A DNA stretch of 64,000 bases, from NCBI GenBank assembly GCA_003024785.1, contig PUQB01000284.1:62001-126000 (forward strand), written 5' to 3'. Positions 58,264 through 64,000 of the stretch are shown here, piece after piece. The position numbers were made by a program, and so were the translations under genes. Source of the stretch: Selaginella tamariscina (lineage: Eukaryota; Streptophyta; Lycopodiopsida; Selaginellales; Selaginellaceae). The notes under the pieces are model-generated. The model was not told the DNA's origin. It was given only the letters and a program-made list of their open reading frames with translations, and did no database searches. Positions within the stretch are counted from its first letter, which is position 1. Every line of letters starts with the position of its first letter.

Positions 58264-58346
58264 CTGTCCAAAGCTCACATTTGTGCTAGTGCAAAAGAAA
58301 GATAACATTTCGTTTTAGAACCACCACAAATGTGAGCTCTGGACAG
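58264..58346. repeat. Inverted repeat upstream of ParB-methyltransferase start
   Basis: Arms 58264-58285 and 58325-58346 are reverse complements at 21 of 22 positions (core 'ctcacatttgtg') with a 39-bp loop. It lies 145-230 bp upstream of the ATG at 58119. Could form a hairpin or be a dyad operator. Confidence 0.75.
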
Positions 58347-58435
58347 TTTTACATAGATTCCTAGCTTTTACTCGAAATATTATGATAAGATGATAAAAGT
58401 AAATAAAATGAGATATGCAACTTATATATACTAAT

Positions 58436-59456
58436 ACACATATATATTCACATGGAAGGTGCGGCGGGATTAATCTCGCCACCCCTTCAATGCCTCCTGA
58501 AAGAGTGGGCGGGATTAATCTCGCCACCTTTCTGGAGGCCTTGAACGGGAGTGCGGAATTAATCTTGCCACCCTTCTCGGTCTCAGAGAGAACTTGGCAG
58601 GATTTATTTGGCACACCCCTTCAGTGACTCCAGAAAGGAGGCGGGATTAATCTCGCCCACCATGTAAGGGATGGTGAAATGAATCTTGCCACCCTTCCCA
58701 GTCCTCCATTGGTATGTTGTAAACCTTCTACGTCTCAGACAGAAACGTTTGGGATTGGTCCGACTCACCAATGGAGAAAAAAGGAAGGGTGGCGGGATTC
58801 ATCCCTCCAACAGGCATTGAAGGCTCGGCGGGATTAATCCCGCCCCAGGCCCTTCAGGCAGGCCTTGCGGCGGATTAATCCCGCCCGTTCCCGCACGGAA
58901 TGCGGCGCGGATTAATCCCCGCCCAGGCCCTTCACTCAGGCCTAGGCGGGGATTAATCCCGCCGGACGCCAATGCCCTGCGAATCGGGGGATTAATCCCC
59001 GCCTAGGCCCTTTAGGCAGGCCTTTGGCGGCGAAAATCCCGCCCGATTCCGCGCAGGCATGTGTACACTGCAGGATTAATCTCGCCGCCTAGGCCCTTCA
59101 CTCGAGCCCTAGGCGGCGGGATTAATCCCGCCGGATGCCAATGCCCTGTGCGGAATCTGGTGGAATTAATCCCGCCACCTAGGCCCTTCAGACAGGCCAA
59201 TGGCGGCGGGATAAATCCCGCCGGATTCCGCGCAAGGCATGCATAGGCGGCAAGGATTAATCCCGCTGCTCATGAGGCTAACCGAATAACTTGCCTAAAA
59301 TGGCGGCGGGATTAATCCCGCCACTCATGAGGCAACCGAATAGCCTGCCTGAAAGGCGGCGGGATTAATCCCGCTACCGAGGGTCTAACCATATAGCGGC
59401 GGGATTAATCCCGCCGCCGAGGGGCTAACCATATAGCGGCAGAATTAATCCCGCCA

Positions 59457-59460
<4 letters not shown>
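58436..59460. repeat. Type I palindrome array upstream of copy C
   Basis: About 20 copies of GGCGGGATTAATCCCGCC and variants over 1 kb, spaced about 40-50 bp. Linkers include 'ctaggcccttcaggcaggcc' and its inverse, themselves near-palindromic. Perfect copies include those at about 58826, 59118, 59302 and 59397. Confidence 0.92.
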
Positions 59461-59510
<50 letters not shown>

Positions 59511-60420
59511 GTATATGTGTGTGTAGGAGAGTGCGTGTGTGTGCCAGAGATAGACAAATCAAATAAAATTATACTAATACACACACATATGTATATGTAT
59601 ATTGTATGTGTGTGCTAAATAAATTAAATTATACAGATACACACACACACATATATATGTATATGTATATTGTATGTGGTGTGCTAAATAAATTAAATTA
59701 TACAGATACACACACACACACATATATATGTATATGTATAGGTATATTTATGTATATGTATATGTATATACAGGAGTGTGTGGGTGTGTGCAAGAGATAA
59801 ATAAATAAATAAATTATACAGATACTGGTACACATAATATATGTATGTGTATATGTACATAGGTATATATATATATGTGTGGTGTGTGTGTGTGTGTGTG
59901 TATCGTGTGTATGTGTGTGTGAAATAAATAAAATCATACAAATAAACAAACACACACACACACATATATATACAGGAGTGTGTGTGTGTGTGTGCGAGAG
60001 ATACAATTAACAAATCAATAAAATTATACAAATACACACACACACACATATATATATATATCTGTGTGTGGTGTGTGTGTGTGTGTGTGTGTATAGGGGT
60101 GTGCGTGTGTGTGCGAGAAATAGATAAATAAATAGAATTATACAGGAGTGTGCGTGCGTGTGCAAGAGATAGAATTAATAAATTAATATAATTATACATA
60201 TACACAAACACAAACACACACACACACACACACACATATGTGTGTGTGTGTGTGTATATGTATACGAGTGTGCGTGTGTGTGAGAGAGATAGAGATCTAA
60301 ATTATATTATTAAGATACACACACATATAAATATATATGTGAATAAAATAAATAAATAAACTCAGGAGTGTGCATGTGAGAGAGAGATCTCACTTGTGTG
60401 AGAGAGAGAAGGAGATTTCA
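59455..60420. repeat. CA/GT and TA compound microsatellite tract, copy C
   Basis: Modules of 'cacacacacac', 'atatatatgtatatgtat', 'gtgtgtgtgtg' and 'agataaataaataaattatacag', the reverse-strand counterpart of 1800-3690. Long Thr/His/Tyr-rich translations are artefacts. Confidence 0.9.
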
Positions 60421-60600
60421 CAGCCGCCGCCTCTGCCGCCTTACTTCTTAAAACCCTAGGAATATACCAAAACCCTAAAAGGAATAGAATATATATTAAC
60501 CCTAATCAAATATTCTTTCTAAGAATATACTTAAACCCTAAAAAGAATAAACTATAGATTCGCCCTAAACGAATATTCTTTCATTATATTATCAGCGTGT
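60420..60600. promoter_or_regulatory. Probable shared upstream region of divergent type I genes
   Basis: 'ccgccgcctctgccgcc' followed by three telobox repeats ('aaaccctaggaatata', 'aaaccctaaaaggaat', 'aaccctaatcaaat'). Conserved at 1600-1690 on the other strand. Teloboxes are known promoter motifs in plants. Use as a promoter is inferred from its position between diverging genes. Confidence 0.4.
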
Positions 60601-61560
60601 ACGTGTGCGTGGGTGTATCACATACACCCCAAGAATAAAAATCATGCAGGGGTTTAACATGTGTGTGTCCATGAGAGTGTTAAAGTTTCACGTGCAGCGA
60701 TACATATATACATACATAGTATTATACACATAGACATACATACATATTAGTACATATTAATATTAAAGAGATAGAGTACAGGATCATGCATGGTGTGTAT
60801 GTATGAGAGAAGAGTGACAATACATATTATGGATCATGCATGGTGTGTATGTATGAGAGAAGAGAAAGAGTGTTAACAAATTAAATTCATACACATTGCA
60901 TATATTAGTACACACATATACATACACACGTGTATACACACATACATACATACATATTACATGTGTAAATTCAATGTGTTACATAGGGTTTAGGGTTTAG
61001 GGTTTAGGGTTAGGATGGATCATGCATGGTGTTTATGTATGAGAAGAGTGAGTGTTATACACAGATATACATTATACATATTACATAACATTGTAACATC
61101 AGTACATATTATGGATCATGCATGGTGTGTATGTATGAGAGAAGAGACAGGCTACATATTATGGATCATGATCATGCATGGTGTGTATGTATTAGAGAAG
61201 GGATTATGCATGGTGACACTGTGTATGTATGAGAGAAGAGATAAAGTGTTAACAAATGAAAATCGTACACATTGCATATATTAGTACACATATATACATA
61301 CACACGTGTATACACACAGACATACATATATATTACATGTGTAAATTCAATGTGTTACATACATACAATTAAGTACATATATATCATACATGCATTGAAC
61401 ATGATGTTTTCAATAAAGAAGCAACATATAATTTCTCAAGTTTGGTTTAGGACAATGTGCATGTGTGTGCATATGTGTCTCTGTAAATGCTTCTAATGTG
61501 TGTGCACGTGTATATATAAATTTATGATTGTGTTTATATATGTGTGCAAAACACACATCA
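60600..61560. repeat. Type I inter-gene spacer, copy C
   Basis: Tandem modules 'tatggatcatgcatggtgtgtatgtatgagagaagag', repeated at least five times with variation, then GT/CA tracts. Reverse complement of 7440-8464. Confidence 0.8.
60984..61014. repeat. Interstitial telomere-like repeat
   Basis: Four consecutive TTTAGGG-type units ('tagggtttagggtttaggg...'), the plant telomere repeat. At 7977-7995 the corresponding site has about two units. Confidence 0.85.
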
Positions 61561-62409
61561 AATAATTAAGAAAATAATATTAATAAACTATGAACATATT
61601 TTAAATTTACATAATAATATATGATTTTATCTAATATATAGCCATATATAGTTTTAATAAATATATTAATTTAATATTGATAATAAGGTTTAACATTAGA
61701 ATATTCTTGAAATAATAAGAAATTAATTGAGAAAATCCCATTAATATATACAAATGTAGATCAAGTACTGAAATAATTAACTAAATTAATTATGATAATC
61801 ATGCTTAATATTGAAATATTCTTGGAATAATAAGAAAATAATAAAGAATATCCCATTAATATAAAGAAGATTAATTACTCAAGTAATTAAGAAAATGATA
61901 TTAATATACACACTATGAACATATTTTAAATTATACATAATAATATATCATTTTATCTAATATATAGTCATATATAGTTTTAATAATATATATTAATTTA
62001 ATATTGATAATAAGGTTTAACATAGGAATATTCTTGAAATAATAAGAAATTAATTGAGAAAATCCCATTAATATATACAAATTAGAATAATTACTGAGAT
62101 AATTAAGAATAAGACTAATTTAATTATGATAATCAGGTTTAATATTGAAATATCTTTGAATATTAAGAAAATAATAAAGAATATCCCATTAATATTAGGA
62201 AATGTAAATTAATTACTCGAGTAATTAAGAAAATAATAATAATAAACAGACTATGAATATATTTTAAATGATACATAATAATATATCAATTTATTTATTG
62301 TATTAGTGTATATATATATATATATAATATAAACTTAATAATAAATATTGAATATTAAGAATGTAAATAATTACAAAAATTTCGTAATATTAAATAGCTT
62401 GAAGCACTT
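61561..62409. repeat. AT-rich tandem duplication, copy C
   Basis: Reverse complement of 6541-7440, units of about 320 bp. No gene visible. Confidence 0.75.
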
Positions 62410-62710
62410 GAATGACATTAAATGTAATTTTAAAACACTCATTGGAATTGGAGAGTATATATGTAGACTGTCGGTTATTTGTTTCAACTCATCTTAAATT
62501 TCTTTTCTGTTACCGACATGTAAATTTGAAAATGCATTTAATTTCCCACTCAAATTCAGATCTGGTTCTTTCTCCGCAAGGGTTTCTTCATTTCTTTATT
62601 TTTCACTCTTCAGATTTTCTTTTTTCTTCTTAGTGATAGCTCAGAGCGACATTAAATTGGGTGCACTATTGTTTATAGGAAAGCACGGTGCCTTCAGTGC
62701 TGTTTACAAG
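62410..62710 (+). CDS. 5' exon region of transposase-like gene, copy C
   Basis: Runs to '...CTIVYRKARCLQCCLQ' and a consensus donor CAA|GTAAGT at about 62709. The same exon appears, decayed, at 46200, 47080 and (inverted) 6330. The start codon is not certain: an in-frame ATG as in the 6537 copy is not obvious here. It would splice across the palindrome array to 63867. Confidence 0.4.
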
Positions 62711-62869
62711 TAAGTATTATAAACAAATTTAAATATATTTATAAAGATTCACTCTCTTACATTCTCTCTTAAATTTTAGAATTTAGGGATTTAGGAATGC
62801 ATTAGGATTACAATATATGCTATTAGGGATTTATCCCGTTTAAATATACTTTTAACTTAATATTCTCGG

Positions 62870-63725
62870 TTAGCGGGGCGGCGGGATTAATCCGGCCATT
62901 TTTTTTGCCCTTTCGAAGAGGTGGCGGGATTAATCCCGCCACCATCTCTTTGATACTATGACAGAATTAGTCCGGGCAATGCTTCTCCGCCTCTTAAAAA
63001 GAGCGGCGGGATTAATCCCGCCGATAACTTCTCAATTAATAAAGAGTTACTTGAATTTATTAAAAGAGTTTTACGGGATTAATCTCGCCAACCATTTTAG
63101 GAGGCAGAGAAGGGGTGGCGGGATTAATCTCGCCACCACTTTCCTGTTTTAAATATTTGTGGGCAGGATTCATCCCGAATCTCTTTGAAATCATAGTTTC
63201 GGAGAGAGTTGTGCGGGATTAATCCGCCGCTTATTCCCCGTCGTCAGAGTTGTGGGCGGGATTAATCCCGCCGCCTATTCTCCATCGTCAGTGTTGTGGG
63301 GGGATTAATCCCGCTCTATTCTCGTCGTCAGTGTTGTGGGCGGGATTAATCCCGCCCCTCTTCCTGTCGGAGGATGCGGCGGGATTAATCCCGCGGACTT
63401 CCTCTCGGAGGAGTCCCGGGGATTAATCCCGCCGCTCCTCCGACGAGGAAGTCCGCGGCGGGATTAATCCCGCCGCTTCCTTGTCGGAGGGAGCGGCGGG
63501 ATTAATCCCGCCGACTCCTCCGAGGGAGATCGGCGGGATTAATCCCGCCGACTTCCTCGAGAGGGAATCGGCGGCGGGATTAATCCCGCCGACTCTCCGA
63601 TGGGGTAGAGTCGCGGCGGGATTAATCCCGCCGACTCTCTCCGAAGGGGTAGAGTCGGCGGCGGGATTAATCCCGCCGACGTTCCTCGTCGGAGGGAGTC
63701 GCGGGCGGGATTAATCCCGCCCATC
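62870..63725. repeat. Type I palindrome array inside transposase-like intron, copy C
   Basis: About 19 copies in 855 bp, at least ten of them perfect GGCGGGATTAATCCCGCC. In the second half the linkers ('gactcctccgaggga', 'gactctccgatggggtagagtc') extend the dyads. Local GC content is far above the surrounding AT-rich DNA. Flanked by the donor at 62709 and the acceptor at 63866. Confidence 0.92.
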
Positions 63726-63866
63726 AGTTGTATTAATAAAGCATGAGATATTATCTTTATACATAATTATGTATTATTGCACATGCATATTATTAAGCAA
63801 CGCAGTTATGATTTCTTAGAAATATTGCATAAACAGATATCATAAATAACACAATTATTTATGTGC

Positions 63867-64000
63867 AGGACAATATATTATAATACTGGAGATAAAGTAT
63901 GTCTTCTTCGGAACAACGAGATAGTTGGCACTGGAACTGTGGAAGTTCGAGATGATAATGCATCATGTCACAATATTGCCCAAGGATCTTGTGTGTACGT
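63867..64000 (+). CDS. Second exon of transposase-like gene, copy C (runs off window)
   Basis: After 'tttatgtgcag' the sequence encodes YNTGDKVCLLRNNEIVGTG, then TVEVRDDNASCHNIAQG, homologous to 47693-47830 (NIGDKVYLLWNNEIIG). One extra base near 63875 shifts the frame relative to the copy E start. The better-preserved downstream part may lie beyond the window. Confidence 0.55.

Noticed and set aside
59606..60235. Open frames up to 180 codons on both strands
   Set aside because: Same reason: pure microsatellite translation with no motif.

Overview
The window looks like repeat-dominated nuclear DNA of a land plant, probably seed-free (bryophyte, lycophyte or fern). It has TTTAGGG-type telomere-like motifs, AT-rich spacers, long CA/TA microsatellites, GT-AG introns and chromodomain-bearing Ty3/gypsy elements. 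I see no intact host housekeeping gene, rRNA or tRNA. Almost everything is a mobile element or its remains, and all long genes carry frameshifts or stops.

Layout. 1-8464: remains of a composite element (call it type I): AT-rich and microsatellite DNA, arrays of an 18-bp palindrome, a broken ParB-like/DNA-methyltransferase-like gene (3784-5180), and a reverse-strand 5' exon of a transposase-like gene (6260-6540). 8465-26217: a head-to-tail array of three chromovirus internal regions sharing four LTRs, all on the minus strand and capped by an inverted LTR fragment. 26218-28103: the 3' end of a second type I copy, with an FCP1/NIF-type HAD phosphatase-like gene. 28104-41060: a diverged 'type II' composite element carrying one degenerate chromovirus. 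Both are cut by one inversion of about 6.2 kb (breakpoints near 31.96 and 38.13 kb). 39118-43895: two 1.6-kb LTR-like direct repeats. 43896-51110: another type I copy that keeps most of a transposase-like gene. 51111-53790: AT-rich spacer with a long inverted repeat. 53806-64000: the best type I copy, with HAD and ParB-methyltransferase genes on the minus strand, a shared upstream region near 60.5 kb, and a divergent transposase-like gene running off the window.

How the pieces fit. Comparing copies suggests a mobile unit in which a transposase-like gene and a ParB-like/permuted DNA-methyltransferase gene are transcribed divergently. In type I, an FCP1-like HAD gene follows the methyltransferase gene. 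Each subfamily has its own short palindrome (GGCGGGATTAATCCCGCC in type I; CCTTGGTGCCAAGG-like in type II), placed between the genes and inside introns. ParB proteins classically bind short palindromes (parS), so a ParB/parS-like relation is an attractive but unproven idea.

The chromovirus array has a second notable trait. The sequence just inside each 5' LTR is complementary to the predicted 5' end of the element's own RNA, about 30 nt from a TATA box. This fits Tf1/sushi-type self-priming, and a base change shared by primer and target in the oldest copy supports it. All domain calls are by eye from motifs, with no database search.
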